From JBJXHC01 sp964538485 (GTDB lineage: Bacteria > Bacteroidota > Ignavibacteria > UBA10030 > UBA6906): 64,000 nt of DNA. Within the stretch, counting starts at the first letter, position 1; each line of letters begins with the position of its first letter. The translations under genes and the position numbers were made by a program. This document shows positions 51,525-61,663 of this stretch, piece by piece. The notes beneath the pieces were generated by a model. That model worked only from the letters and a program-made list of their open reading frames with translations, was not told where the DNA came from and made no database searches. The stretch covers positions 1 through 64,000 of the forward strand of contig CAZIHJ010000004.1 in assembly GCA_964538485.1 (NCBI GenBank), written 5' to 3'.

Positions 51525-52385
51525 CTACTTCATCGTTTTCCATTCAGCGATGGAGTCGTCGTTGAACTTGACGTACTGCGCGTTGCCGGCTTTTTGTGCG
51601 CGGGATTTGCTTGCTTCTGCCGACGTGATGGCTCCGGAGTAGTCTTTGAGTCCGGCCTGGATTTGTGACTTTAACCGCCATACCCAGAAGGCGTTGTCGC
51701 TCAGTTCGAGAGACTTGTTCACCCACTCAAGTGCTGTCTTCAGGTCCTTCCCAGCCGAGAAATAATACGACGCTGATTGGAAATACATGTTCGCTACCTC
51801 GCCGTATGGGTTTGCCGTGGCCTCCTTGATTGAAGCCATCACCTTGGTATCAACGTCGAACTCCATCCGGAACTTGACGGCGGTGTTCTCCCACGCCAGC
51901 TCGAGGTTGGCGGTACTCGCCGTAATGTCAGAGACGTTAATGGTGAATGTCTCCACGGTAATCGGGAGACGCGAGGGCTTTACCTTGAATGTCGCCTGGT
52001 CTTCACTTTCGATTCGCTCCGGCTGGCCGGTGGTTTTCTTGTTGATGACGATCGTCCATTCATTCTCTCCGGGAATGGTGTAGAGAGAGTATTTGCCTGC
52101 AGGGACGTCGTGTCCTTCAAGCTTCACCGCATCACTGAACGAAATCGTGGTCGGATCGTTCGCCCCGGTTCGCCATACCTGTCCGTAGGGAACGAGCCCG
52201 CCGAAAATCTTCCTCCCTTTCATTCCCGGCCTGGAGTATGAAACCGCAACGTCCATAATGCCGACTTTCTGCTCAATCTTCGCTTTCGGGCTCGGTTGGG
52301 GTGTCTCCAACTGTGATTTTGCATCTGGCACAACAAGTGAAAGTACTAATGCAATCACGAACCATCGTACCGAGGATCTGATCAT
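51525..52385 (-). CDS. Secreted DUF2911 protein
   Basis: The 286-residue protein has a signal peptide (cleavage near AKSQ) and the DUF2911 domain at about 30-175: VAVSYSRPGMKGRKIFG, YGQVWRTGANDPTTISFS and GKYSLYTIPGENEWTIV. A TPR-like helical tail follows (about 190-275; AEASKSRAQKAGNAQYVKF). The family is common in Bacteroidota and its function is unknown. It is the last gene on this strand before the polyamine genes, 68 bases away. Confidence 0.85.
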   Translation of the reverse strand: MIRSSVRWFVIALVLSLVVPDAKSQLETPQPSPKAKIEQKVGIMDVAVSYSRPGMKGRKIFGGLVPYGQVWRTGANDPTTISFSDAVKLEGHDVPAGKYSLYTIPGENEWTIVINKKTTGQPERIESEDQATFKVKPSRLPITVETFTINVSDITASTANLELAWENTAVKFRMEFDVDTKVMASIKEATANPYGEVANMYFQSASYYFSAGKDLKTALEWVNKSLELSDNAFWVWRLKSQIQAGLKDYSGAITSAEASKSRAQKAGNAQYVKFNDDSIAEWKTMK

Positions 52386-52453
52386 ATCTATTTCTCCTTT
52401 GTATATGTGATAGTGAAATGTGATGTCGTTCAGGCCGCGGGTTTCCGAAATAG

Positions 52454-53515
52454 TTACAAGGATGGCTGCTGTTGCGTTAGGCAGTGAAGTGTACCGAATC
52501 CCCAGACGAGGTCAACGGCATGAATGCCAATCACGGGACGGTCGGTGATCAATTCTGAAAGGATGCCTAACGCTGTCCGGTCGTTCAGATCGTTGAATGT
52601 CGGCACAAGCACAGCAGCATTGGTGATATAGAAATTCGCGTAGCTCGCCGGAAGTCGGACACCGTCGAACACCAGCGGTGCAGGCATCGGCAGTTTCACC
52701 ACTTCCGGTCGCGATCCATGCTCCAACCGCACATCTTGAAGACGGTCCTGGTTTTCCTTCAAGACTGTGTAATTCACGTCCACGGAATTCTTCTCGTCAC
52801 AGATGACAATTGTTGTAGGATTTATGAATCGGGCGAGATCGTCAATATGGCCGTGGGTGTCATCGCCGGCAATCCCTTTGCCAAGCCAGAGAATGTTGGT
52901 AACACCGAGCGAATCGCGTAGCATTTGCTCTGTTTCAATCCGGCTGAGCCCGGGATTGCGTACCTGCGTCTTCTGATCAAGAAGGCATTCTTCTGTTGTC
53001 AGCAAAGAACCGCGTCCATTCACATCAATAGCGCCCCCTTCAAGGACAAACGACTTCCCGTGCCATCGCGGTTCAAACAACCGGAGGCCGAGTGCCTTTG
53101 CAGCACGCGCATGAATCTTCGCATCCTTCTTATGATTGGCGTATTTCGCCCAGCCGACAAATCCGAAGTCATTGATTGCCACTTCATGTGCACTCCGGAC
53201 AAACATCGGACCAAAGTCACGTGTCCATCCCCTGTCCGTCGGGAAACGAAAGAACTCCACACGGGAAATGTCAACGCCTACCTTTGACAAGATACGTTGT
53301 GCCGATCGCTCGTGCTCCTTTGACTCCACAATGATGCGGGCCTTTTCGCCCGGAATAAGTGCACGTACAATCTCGCCGTAGACCCACGGGATTGGTGTGA
53401 ATTTCCCCGGCCAATCGTTTTTATTGTGCGGCCAACCGAACCATGTCGCTTCGTGGTGTTCCCACTCCGCGGGCATGTGGAAACCAAGAGATGCGGGTGT
53501 TGCGTTACTGGGCAC
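52454..53515 (-). CDS. aguA: Agmatine deiminase
   Basis: The 353-residue enzyme converts agmatine to N-carbamoylputrescine and ammonia. The pentein-fold motifs are all present: TWFGWPHNKNDWP, DRGWTRDFGPMFV, LEGGAIDVNGRG and GDDTHGHIDDLARF. The catalytic cysteine is near the end (Cys345 in LHCLTQQ). The start is GTG at 53515, sharing its G with the TAG stop of aguB (TAGTG), so the two are translated together. Confidence 0.93.
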   Translation of the reverse strand: MPSNATPASLGFHMPAEWEHHEATWFGWPHNKNDWPGKFTPIPWVYGEIVRALIPGEKARIIVESKEHERSAQRILSKVGVDISRVEFFRFPTDRGWTRDFGPMFVRSAHEVAINDFGFVGWAKYANHKKDAKIHARAAKALGLRLFEPRWHGKSFVLEGGAIDVNGRGSLLTTEECLLDQKTQVRNPGLSRIETEQMLRDSLGVTNILWLGKGIAGDDTHGHIDDLARFINPTTIVICDEKNSVDVNYTVLKENQDRLQDVRLEHGSRPEVVKLPMPAPLVFDGVRLPASYANFYITNAAVLVPTFNDLNDRTALGILSELITDRPVIGIHAVDLVWGFGTLHCLTQQQPSL

Positions 53516-54444
53516 TATTGCTTCGGACTCCAGGGTTCGTCGTTCAGAAAGCGGCGGGTGATATCTCCGTACGCATCGATGCGCCGGTCGCGCAGGAATG
53601 GCCAGTTGCGGCGAATCTCTTCCATGTGGGCCGTATCTACTTCGGCAAGAAGGATTTCCTCCTTATCGGTGGATGCCTCGGCGAGGATCACTCCTTGCGG
53701 GTCGGCTATGAATGACGATCCCCAGAACTCGATACCGGGGCCGCCCTCCTTCGGTATTTCATGACCTGTGCGATTTGCGGCGGCGACGTACACTCCGTTG
53801 GCAATCGCATGTCCTCGCTGCACTGTCCGCCATGCCTCACGCTGCGCCACACCGTATTGGGTTTTTTCATGAGGATGCCACCCTATCGCCGTCGGATAGA
53901 ACAACACGTCGGCCCCATTAAGTGCAGTCAGTCTTGCTCCCTCCGGATACCATTGGTCCCAGCAAATCAACGTGCCAATGCGGCCAACAGATGTGTCCAC
54001 GGCCTTGAAACCAAGGTCTCCTGGAGTGAAGTAGAATTTCTCATAGTATGACGGATCGTCCGGGATATGCATCTTTCGGTAGAATCCCGCAATCGCTCCA
54101 TCAGTATTGATAATGGCGGCACTGTTATGATACACCCCCACTGCACGTTTTTCAAAGACCGGAGCAATCACTACAACTCCCAACAACCGTGCTGCTGTTG
54201 CCAGTGCCTCCGTACTCGGACCGGGTACAGGTTCAGCGAGATCAAAGTGTGCTGAGTCTTCACGCTGGCAGAAATATTGCGATCGAAACAACTCCGGCAA
54301 GCAAATGACCTTCGCCCCTTTCTTCGCGGCAGCGCGCACCTTCTCAACAGCGCGACGCAAGTTGTCTGCAGGATCTGGAGTAACAGACATCTGAATAAGA
54401 CCGATTGTGTAACGACGGGGATGCTGAAGAGTGGTCACGGGCAC
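53515..54444 (-). CDS. aguB: N-carbamoylputrescine amidase
   Basis: The 309-residue nitrilase-superfamily enzyme makes putrescine from N-carbamoylputrescine. The Glu-Lys-Cys triad is visible in CLPELFRSQYFC, YRKMHIPDD and ICWDQWYPEGARL, and the last block with YPTAIGWHP is specific for AguB. GTG at 54444 is the likely start. Together with aguA it gives the two-step agmatine route to putrescine; no arginine decarboxylase lies in the window. Confidence 0.93.
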   Translation of the reverse strand: MPVTTLQHPRRYTIGLIQMSVTPDPADNLRRAVEKVRAAAKKGAKVICLPELFRSQYFCQREDSAHFDLAEPVPGPSTEALATAARLLGVVVIAPVFEKRAVGVYHNSAAIINTDGAIAGFYRKMHIPDDPSYYEKFYFTPGDLGFKAVDTSVGRIGTLICWDQWYPEGARLTALNGADVLFYPTAIGWHPHEKTQYGVAQREAWRTVQRGHAIANGVYVAAANRTGHEIPKEGGPGIEFWGSSFIADPQGVILAEASTDKEEILLAEVDTAHMEEIRRNWPFLRDRRIDAYGDITRRFLNDEPWSPKQ

Positions 54445-54508
54445 GATTGATTGTCAATGAAAGGCATTGGCAGAATATACCTACGCAGTTTCTGAAAAGC
54501 AAGGCAGT

Positions 54509-56581
54509 TCATCGTACGCGTCCATTCCCTGATGTAAAGTATTCGTGAATTGCATATTGCGATCTGATACTTCTCTGCGTGTCACGCTGTTTGAACTGAT
54601 CGTCTGCCGCAGCGTTAACGAGACGGGACTTCACATTGTCCGAAAGTTGAATATCAATAACCGACCGAATTTGCTTCTGTAGCCGCTGATTGTAAATGGG
54701 AAAAGCAACCTCAATCCGCTGACTCAAATTCCGCCGCATCCAATCTGCCGAAGAAAGATAATACCGGGGATTTCCTCCGTTGTGGAAAATGAACACGCGT
54801 GCATGCTCGAGGTATCGATCAACGATGCTAACGACTTCAATATTCTCACTCAATCCTTTTTTTGCGGGAATCAGGCAGCAGATCCCCCGGACGATGAGTT
54901 GTATGCGTACTCCTTCAGTACTTGCGTCGTACAACTTCTCGATCATCTCACGATCTTCAAGACTGTTCATTTTTGCGATAATCGACGCCGGCTCGCCGTT
55001 ACGGGCATTCTTTATTTCCCTGTCAATGAGTTTCGAAAGACTCTTGCGCAAAGTGAAAGGCGCAACAAGCAGATGTTCGAAGGTACCGTGCCGTGCTTTC
55101 CTCGACAGAATGTCAAAGACCAGTGTCACTTCATCGGTCAGCCTGGGATCGGCGGTCAACAGGCCAAAATCCGTGTACATGCGTGCTGCCTGTTCATTGA
55201 AGTTACCGGTACTGAGGTATGCAAGCCGGGTTGTTATACCTGCCGATTCCATTGTCACAAGGCATAGCTTGGCGTGTACTTTAAGCCCGGGAAAACTGTA
55301 AAACACCATTGCACCTGCTTTTTCCAGTTCCTCCGCCCAATAGAGATTCGATTCTTCATCGAACCGCGCTTTCAGCTCCACAAACACCACTACTTCCTTG
55401 CCGTTCCGTACCGCCCGAAGCAATTGTTCAACCACCCGGGACTTTCTGGCAACACGGTAGAGCGTTATTTTGATGGATGAGACCCTGTGATCATCAGCGG
55501 CATCAGCAAGGAACTGGATAACTGAATCGTATGAATGTGACGGATAGTAAAGCAGAATATCCTGTTCCGCAATTTCCTCGAGCAACCGTGTTCCGGGCGG
55601 TACACAATGTATCGGCTCCAGAGACTCATAAGTAAGCTGCGGGGCTTTGGGATTGGGAAACGAGAACAGATCACTGAAATTATGATACCGGGCTCCCTCA
55701 ATCATGTCATCGTCTTCCAGAGAATACTGCTTCTGCAACAACTTTCTGATATGTGCAGGCATACTCGCATCATACAGAAATCGGCTCGGTAGTCCGGTGC
55801 TCCGCTTCTGCAATGCTTTCTTGATTTTTTGTACGAGGTCTCCCGAGAACTCATCATCAATATATAACTCTGCGTCGCGTGTCATCTTGATAGCATACGC
55901 ACCAAGGACGTCATGGTTTGGGAAAACATAAGACAGGTTTAATCTGATAAGGTCGTCAAGGAACATGATGTCATGTCCGCCTTCGGAACCCGGAAGTTCA
56001 ATAAATCTGGGGTGAACATGCGTGGGAACATGGAGTATGGCGTACTGATAGTCAGGTTTTGACGAAGGGGCGTCTGTGCCCCTACGCAACAGCTCAACAC
56101 AGAGGTACAGGCGTTTATTCTCAAGAAATACGGGCTCTTTGTCGCGCCGGAGAAACGATGGCTCCAGATGCAATAACACAGTCTCCAGGAAGAAGCTTTT
56201 TGCATAACTAAGAGCCCGTTCGTCGAGCATATCCTGTCCGACCAGCCGGATTCCCTCTCGCTCCAGATCCCCGATAATCCGATTTCTGAAGATCTCTCCG
56301 AATTCCTCCTGCTGGCGGGTAACAGTCTTGTTAATTTGTTTGAGGAGTTTTATGGGATCGAAATCCAGTTGCCTTGCTTTCTTCTTTTTGAGTGCCAACA
56401 AGGCCCGAACAGAAGCAACCCGCACACGGAAAAACTCGTCCAGATTGGAGGAGAATATTGCGAGGAATTTGATGCGCTCGAACAACGGAACAGTAGGATC
56501 GGAGGCCTCCTGCAACACGCGGTGGTTGAACGAAAGCCAGCTGAGTTCGCGGTTGTTGAATTGCGACTTGGAATCACTCAT
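54509..56581 (-). CDS. ppk1: Polyphosphate kinase 1
   Basis: The 690-residue enzyme reversibly polymerises the gamma-phosphate of ATP into polyphosphate. The N-terminal NRELSWLSFNHRVLQEA and SNLDEFFRVRVA, the central FVELKARFDEESN and KVHAKLCLV (phosphorylated His), LSTGNFNEQAARMYTDFGL and HNGGNPRYYLSSADWM are all standard PPK1 motifs. The length is normal. The start at 56581 begins at the conserved N-terminus. It lies in a minus-strand run between the polyamine genes and a secreted protein, and no ppx is adjacent. Confidence 0.95.
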   Translation of the reverse strand: MSDSKSQFNNRELSWLSFNHRVLQEASDPTVPLFERIKFLAIFSSNLDEFFRVRVASVRALLALKKKKARQLDFDPIKLLKQINKTVTRQQEEFGEIFRNRIIGDLEREGIRLVGQDMLDERALSYAKSFFLETVLLHLEPSFLRRDKEPVFLENKRLYLCVELLRRGTDAPSSKPDYQYAILHVPTHVHPRFIELPGSEGGHDIMFLDDLIRLNLSYVFPNHDVLGAYAIKMTRDAELYIDDEFSGDLVQKIKKALQKRSTGLPSRFLYDASMPAHIRKLLQKQYSLEDDDMIEGARYHNFSDLFSFPNPKAPQLTYESLEPIHCVPPGTRLLEEIAEQDILLYYPSHSYDSVIQFLADAADDHRVSSIKITLYRVARKSRVVEQLLRAVRNGKEVVVFVELKARFDEESNLYWAEELEKAGAMVFYSFPGLKVHAKLCLVTMESAGITTRLAYLSTGNFNEQAARMYTDFGLLTADPRLTDEVTLVFDILSRKARHGTFEHLLVAPFTLRKSLSKLIDREIKNARNGEPASIIAKMNSLEDREMIEKLYDASTEGVRIQLIVRGICCLIPAKKGLSENIEVVSIVDRYLEHARVFIFHNGGNPRYYLSSADWMRRNLSQRIEVAFPIYNQRLQKQIRSVIDIQLSDNVKSRLVNAAADDQFKQRDTQRSIRSQYAIHEYFTSGNGRVR

Positions 56582-56671
56582 ATGAACAGGGATCAGAAAT
56601 GCGCGGTACTGTATTGAAGATGATAAACACTTGGCAGAGAGCAACAAATGCTATCGGTTGATTGCCGTCGA

Positions 56672-58054
56672 CTACTCATCGCCCGTCAAGATCATCAATC
56701 CGGGAGCATTGAATTTCACCCAATACGCCTTCCCCGGTTCGATCGTGGGCACGGAAACAATCCCGCTGGAATATCCATAGAATGGTGAAGAACGAATACC
56801 GGGAGGTGTTGTGACAACATCGCCTGTGTCAACAGAAGCTGAGATCGATCCAATAATATTCCATCCGGCGACTACCGGTATGGAGTCAGCAAGAATGGGA
56901 TCTCCAATAATAGGGTTGATTCCTGCTGATCCAAATTTTGCCCAATAACCCTCGCCGTTTTGCAGTCGGGTTTGGGGCACATATCCACTGGCAGGATTGA
57001 ATGAGAAAGCCGTACTTGAGGCGGCTCCGGGATATAACTGATGCAATGAATCATCAGCATTGAGCACAGGATGCGAGATCATATTCCACCCATTTTGCAG
57101 CGACACGGAAATGGTGAAGTTGACAGAGAATGTCCTTGTGGAGCTGTAAGGTCCCCAACTGCTTGGGCCGATCCCCGCACGCACTCTCCACCAGTATGTT
57201 TGTTGATGCTGCAATCCGTTCATCACTGTCATTGTATCTGTCAATGTGGAATCGACGGCTGGAGCGTTAAATAGTGAATCTGTTGAGACCTCCAGCCAGT
57301 ACGCGTTCATGCCGGCGACTTGGCGCCAGACAAACTGGACTGAATTCGATGTGATCACATCTGCGTTAACCGGAATAACAAGGAGCGGTTGAGCGATCAT
57401 CGGAGTGGTGGTGAAACTCCTTGTCTCCGAGAAAGCGCTCGAGAGCGGGCTCCCGATCGAACGGACACGCCAGAAATACTCTGTAGAATATGCCAACGGG
57501 TTGGTCTGAAATGTCGTATCAACAATGCCGACTTCATCAACAACAAGAGAAGAAAACAGAGTATCCAGACACACCTGGAGATGGTAGGATGTTGCTCCGG
57601 AGGAAGTCAGCCACCGAAGCAGTGCCGACAATGGAATTCCTGTTGCGTTATCTGCGGGAGCAACAAGGGATGGTTGTTCAGCGGGAACAGTCGCGAGAAC
57701 TCCGTAGGAATAATGAACAGGTCCGCCCAAATCAATCTGTCTCAGCCGATAGTACCAGACCCCGGGAGCCGCGTTCGAATCTGTGAACGCATAGTTGTGA
57801 GGAGTGCTGGTTGTGCCGTTTCCAGGGATGAACGTTCCGGGGAGAGTTTGATAATTTGCCTGAGAATTTGCAGAACGCTGAATCTCAAATCCGAAATTCG
57901 TGATCTCAGTCAGCGTCGTCCAGTTGAGATGAACGAGGGTGTGATTAACCGGAGTCGCGGAGAAACTGGAGAGATTGATTGTCGCCGAAGCAGTCACCGG
58001 GAGATGCAACAGCAAAAGAATCACCAGAGAACATCTCATGAAAGGAACTCGCAT
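56672..58054 (-). CDS. Secreted fibronectin-III-like repeat protein
   Basis: The 460-residue protein has a signal peptide (cleavage near ASAT). Three fibronectin-III/Ig-like domains between about 25 and 315 share W-rich motifs such as YFWRVRSIGS and YWWRVRAGIG. A C-terminal tail carries LQNGWNMISHPV and GYWAKFGSAGINPI repeats, which are characteristic of secreted proteins in the Ignavibacteria/Chlorobi group. No type IX secretion signal is evident at the end. The start is supported by TGGAG eight bases before ATG. Probable cell-surface role. Confidence 0.75.
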   Translation of the reverse strand: MRVPFMRCSLVILLLLHLPVTASATINLSSFSATPVNHTLVHLNWTTLTEITNFGFEIQRSANSQANYQTLPGTFIPGNGTTSTPHNYAFTDSNAAPGVWYYRLRQIDLGGPVHYSYGVLATVPAEQPSLVAPADNATGIPLSALLRWLTSSGATSYHLQVCLDTLFSSLVVDEVGIVDTTFQTNPLAYSTEYFWRVRSIGSPLSSAFSETRSFTTTPMIAQPLLVIPVNADVITSNSVQFVWRQVAGMNAYWLEVSTDSLFNAPAVDSTLTDTMTVMNGLQHQQTYWWRVRAGIGPSSWGPYSSTRTFSVNFTISVSLQNGWNMISHPVLNADDSLHQLYPGAASSTAFSFNPASGYVPQTRLQNGEGYWAKFGSAGINPIIGDPILADSIPVVAGWNIIGSISASVDTGDVVTTPPGIRSSPFYGYSSGIVSVPTIEPGKAYWVKFNAPGLMILTGDE

Positions 58055-58070
58055 GCAGTACTCCAGAGGG

Positions 58071-59345
58071 CTATTTCCTCTTGACGAACACGTAGATTTC
58101 CATTCCCGGGACCACCACATCAGTCTGCAGACCATTCCATCGCCTTAGCTGATCAACTGTAACGTCGTACTTCTTGGCAATGGTATTGATCGATTCAGCG
58201 CGTTTGACGGTATGGACGGTCAGTTCTCCTTCGTCCACTATGGGACTTTGCGCTTGTTGCGTTGCTCGTCGCGTACTACGCCGCTGCCTGCCTGTACTTG
58301 TTGATGGCTGTTGTGTCCCTGTCTGTGGCGGTGAAACCGTTTGACGTTGTGGCGTTGTGGTTGTTTGTCCTGGTCGTTGCTGCGGCGTCACCGGAGGGCG
58401 ACCGGTAGCCACCGGCGGGGTGGTGATCGGTTGTGGAATTACCTGAGGGGCGGGCGTAAGACGCTCGACGAGACGATCCAATCCTCTCACGAGATTCGGT
58501 TTGACAACAACAACGGTTGATGAAGTTGAGGTCTTCAGAAGGTAGTTGGTATCTGCGGGTGCGAGGGAATAAAGTTCCATTTTTGTCCCCCGTGCGCCCA
58601 TCACCTCCAGCTCGTACTTTGGTCTGGTTTTGATGATCATGGGTGTATCGATAAAAGCTTCTGCCTGAAGTCTGGTAAGAGAGGCAATCGTCTGGGCGAC
58701 GACATCGTGGGGAATGCGTGTCGTGCGTGAGACCCATTCGCTTCCCTCTCTCCTCAGTTCGAATCTTCTTGAACCGCTCGCGAGAGAAAAAGCTGAAATG
58801 GAATCGGCGGAGGTTGTATAGACAAGCCGTTGTCTCCAATCACGAAGCTCCCAATTCAGAATGGAAGGCGTCAAACCCTGGGCAAGATACACTGTATCGG
58901 ACAGCGGCGTACGAACAAACGCACTACCGGGCGTCGGAGCCGCCTTACCGACTATGACGGCGATGCTCTTTCCTTCATCATTCACGAATGCGACGTTTGT
59001 ACCCTGGTCATCAACCTCAAATACACGCTGCTTGTCGGGATTGGATGACACCAGGCCCGTAAGCCGGAATGCAGCGATACCCTCTTGCAACAATCGCACC
59101 TTTCCCGGATCTGCCGAAGCAAATAACGGTTCAGTGATCTTCCACTCGCCTCGTACTTTTTCCAGTCTCACAAACCCCTGCACGCGACTGATGTCAATGC
59201 GGACAATTCTCGCCGGATCCAACACGTATTGTGTGGTCGGTACTCTGTAGGTAGTGTCTTCCACTGCCTCCGGACCTTGAAGGAAATATGCCACGGCCAG
59301 GAGGACGAGCAGAACAACAAGAAGGATAAGATTTGATCGTTTCAT
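58071..59345 (-). CDS. DUF4340 protein with C-terminal LysM domain
   Basis: The 424-residue protein has one N-terminal helix (LILLVVLLVLLAVAYFL) and a DUF4340 domain (about 30-290; VRIDISRVQGFVRLEKVRGEWKI). A linker rich in Pro, Thr and Gln (about 295-370) and a LysM module at the end (HTVKRAESINTIAKKYDV) follow. DUF4340 usually follows GldG in gliding-type ABC operons; its fusion to a peptidoglycan-binding LysM here suggests contact with the cell wall. It lies eight bases after the GldFG gene. Confidence 0.82.
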   Translation of the reverse strand: MKRSNLILLVVLLVLLAVAYFLQGPEAVEDTTYRVPTTQYVLDPARIVRIDISRVQGFVRLEKVRGEWKITEPLFASADPGKVRLLQEGIAAFRLTGLVSSNPDKQRVFEVDDQGTNVAFVNDEGKSIAVIVGKAAPTPGSAFVRTPLSDTVYLAQGLTPSILNWELRDWRQRLVYTTSADSISAFSLASGSRRFELRREGSEWVSRTTRIPHDVVAQTIASLTRLQAEAFIDTPMIIKTRPKYELEVMGARGTKMELYSLAPADTNYLLKTSTSSTVVVVKPNLVRGLDRLVERLTPAPQVIPQPITTPPVATGRPPVTPQQRPGQTTTTPQRQTVSPPQTGTQQPSTSTGRQRRSTRRATQQAQSPIVDEGELTVHTVKRAESINTIAKKYDVTVDQLRRWNGLQTDVVVPGMEIYVFVKRK

Positions 59346-59353
59346 GGTTGCAT

Positions 59354-61663
59354 TCAAAAACTGTGTTTGTGCCGGCGACGCCGTGCGGCCTTGACCAACA
59401 TCCATAACATTCCTCCGGCGATGACCACGCCCGGGGGTCCAATGAAGCTGAAGTACTTTGCAAAACTCTTTGTCTCTTCAGACACTTCTTCCAGCGGATG
59501 GGGGGCAACATCCCGCGATCGCACAGCAGTGAGAACGGTATCCCCAACAATCCAATCGACAAGATTCACCGCAAACGCAACGTTGTCATAGTCTTGGACA
59601 TGCTCATCAAGCACAAAATCCCCATCAGCCACCACACACAGTCGCGTAGGCTTGCTCCGAGGAATAAACTGGCCGGCCGTCATGCGTCCAACAAGATCGC
59701 GTAACGATGGATCACGAATGTCGGCAAAAGCGCTTCTAAAACTTCCTTCGAGTACCGCACCGAGCGGAATGCTTGTCTCGGAAAAATCGGCCGGAGACAC
59801 CGTTGCACGCGGAGAAATGCTGACGCTATCAGCCGGGTAACGGCGGGAGAGTGTTGACGAAGTAACAACAACATGGTCCGTGACTCCACGAATACTTGCC
59901 AGCCGCATATCCAGAGAACTGACAAACGGAAACTTCACAGGGCCTGTGTTTCTCAGTAAGTCCCTATCACGCGCAAAGTCGGCCGCGACCGGATAAAATG
60001 GATACAGCACCTCGGATGCGTATGTATGCTGTTCAATTCCCTCGCGAAACAGAAATGGCGCGCATCGACCATCCGCGACAATGTCTTTGCGGATGATCCA
60101 CCCGTAGACGTCGAACATGTCATCCAGGTTGACATCCATTGTACGGGCATATTTCATTTCCCCGTCAGGCACGACACTATTCATAAAAAAGGCCACCCTG
60201 CCACCACGCATAATATACTGATCAAGTTGGACCTTTTCGGTGTCGCTGAACCTTCGACCGGGGGCAATAACTAATATTGCCGCATACTGTTCGGGAGTAA
60301 TGGCCCCGTCGCCGAGTTGTACAGGTGCAACAACATGCTGACGTGCGAGTGCAGCGAGAAAAGTCGTCATGCGGTCGGCTCCTGCTCCTCCGCTATTTCC
60401 CAGAACTCCAATGGTCTGGGGCTCCAATGTTGTGATCTTCTTAAGACTGCCGGTTATTTCATATTCCAATCGTTCGAGAGACTGCACAACGGGAAGTCTT
60501 TCGACTTTATCCGCGTACGAAAACGCCAATCCGGCGTATGCCTTCGTACTCTGATACCGATTGTTCTTGATCACCTTCACCTGTACTGGTGTAATGCCTT
60601 CCCGCAACGCTTCCTGTTCTTCGCCCGGACCGCCGAGCGGATTGATGAACTTGTAATGGAATCTGCCGTTTGAGTATGCGCGGAATTCTTCCAGCAACTG
60701 TTGGACGCTACGCCTATGATTATGGTACGGCGGGGGAAGCTCCGGGCTGAAATACGCACGAACAAGAAATGTATCATCAAGGGATGCGAGGAATTTCTTC
60801 GTGACATCAGATAAGGTATAGGCCTTGTTCTCGGTCATGTCCAATCGGACAAAATTTCTCACTGATAGCAGATTGACAAACACCAGTATTCCGATAATAA
60901 TGCCCGCACGCATGAACCGTTGCCCGAGACGGAAATCCTTCCAGCGCCACAAACTCTGTCCGGTTTCCTGAGTCGCACTCACCGTAGCAAGAAGGACGAA
61001 CAGGACAATAAGTGAGAGATAGTAAATGATGTCCCGTGAGTCTACAACGCCGCGCGCAAGACCTGAAAAATGGTGCCCGATTCCCAAATATTCGACTGTG
61101 GAAACAAGTCCAAGAGGCACGTACGCCAACACTTTGTCCAATGCAAAGAGCATGAATCCAATAACGAAGCCAAGAATTAATGCGACGATCTGGTTGTCAC
61201 TCAAGCTTGACCCGAAGATCCCCGCGGCAACGAAAACTCCGCCCAGCAACACAAGGCCAAGATAGCCACCAACCAGCGCTCCGGTATCGAGATCACCGAG
61301 GGAACCAACCGTGACCACATAGAGCAACGTCGGTACCAGAGCACAGCAGATCAGTACCCAGGCAGCAAGGAACTTTCCCACAACAATTTGACCTATGGCA
61401 ATGGGCTTCGTTTTGATAACTTCGAATGTCCCCGCCCTCTTTTCCTCGGCGATGAGTCGCATCGTTATGGCCGGCGCAAATACCAGGAGCAACATCGGGG
61501 CAATCTCAAAAAATGTCGACAGCGAGGCCACGTTTGCAAGGAAGAGATTTGCCGAGACATACGCTCCCCCCAGGAACAGGAATATGACAATAAAAATATA
61601 TGCAAGGCTCGAATCGAAATACGAGCGAAGCTCCTTTCGCAATATGACGCCGATGTTTCTCAC
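59354..61663 (-). CDS. GldF-GldG fusion: ABC permease plus auxiliary domain
   Basis: The 769-residue protein has an ABC-2 permease half (about 1-245, six helices; LRKELRSYFDSSLAYIFIV and RLIAEEKRAGTFEVI). A GldG/ABC_transp_aux half follows (about 255-720; NKAYTLSDVTKKFLASLDD and IGVLGNSGG), with a final membrane helix. In Flavobacterium these are two separate proteins. A GTG at 61663 overlapping the GldA stop (GTGA) is the likely start; longer frames read into the ATPase gene. It forms a transporter with the downstream-numbered ATPase; in gliding bacteria the Gld ABC system is needed for motility, but non-gliding species have it too. Confidence 0.87.
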   Translation of the reverse strand: MRNIGVILRKELRSYFDSSLAYIFIVIFLFLGGAYVSANLFLANVASLSTFFEIAPMLLLVFAPAITMRLIAEEKRAGTFEVIKTKPIAIGQIVVGKFLAAWVLICCALVPTLLYVVTVGSLGDLDTGALVGGYLGLVLLGGVFVAAGIFGSSLSDNQIVALILGFVIGFMLFALDKVLAYVPLGLVSTVEYLGIGHHFSGLARGVVDSRDIIYYLSLIVLFVLLATVSATQETGQSLWRWKDFRLGQRFMRAGIIIGILVFVNLLSVRNFVRLDMTENKAYTLSDVTKKFLASLDDTFLVRAYFSPELPPPYHNHRRSVQQLLEEFRAYSNGRFHYKFINPLGGPGEEQEALREGITPVQVKVIKNNRYQSTKAYAGLAFSYADKVERLPVVQSLERLEYEITGSLKKITTLEPQTIGVLGNSGGAGADRMTTFLAALARQHVVAPVQLGDGAITPEQYAAILVIAPGRRFSDTEKVQLDQYIMRGGRVAFFMNSVVPDGEMKYARTMDVNLDDMFDVYGWIIRKDIVADGRCAPFLFREGIEQHTYASEVLYPFYPVAADFARDRDLLRNTGPVKFPFVSSLDMRLASIRGVTDHVVVTSSTLSRRYPADSVSISPRATVSPADFSETSIPLGAVLEGSFRSAFADIRDPSLRDLVGRMTAGQFIPRSKPTRLCVVADGDFVLDEHVQDYDNVAFAVNLVDWIVGDTVLTAVRSRDVAPHPLEEVSEETKSFAKYFSFIGPPGVVIAGGMLWMLVKAARRRRHKHSF

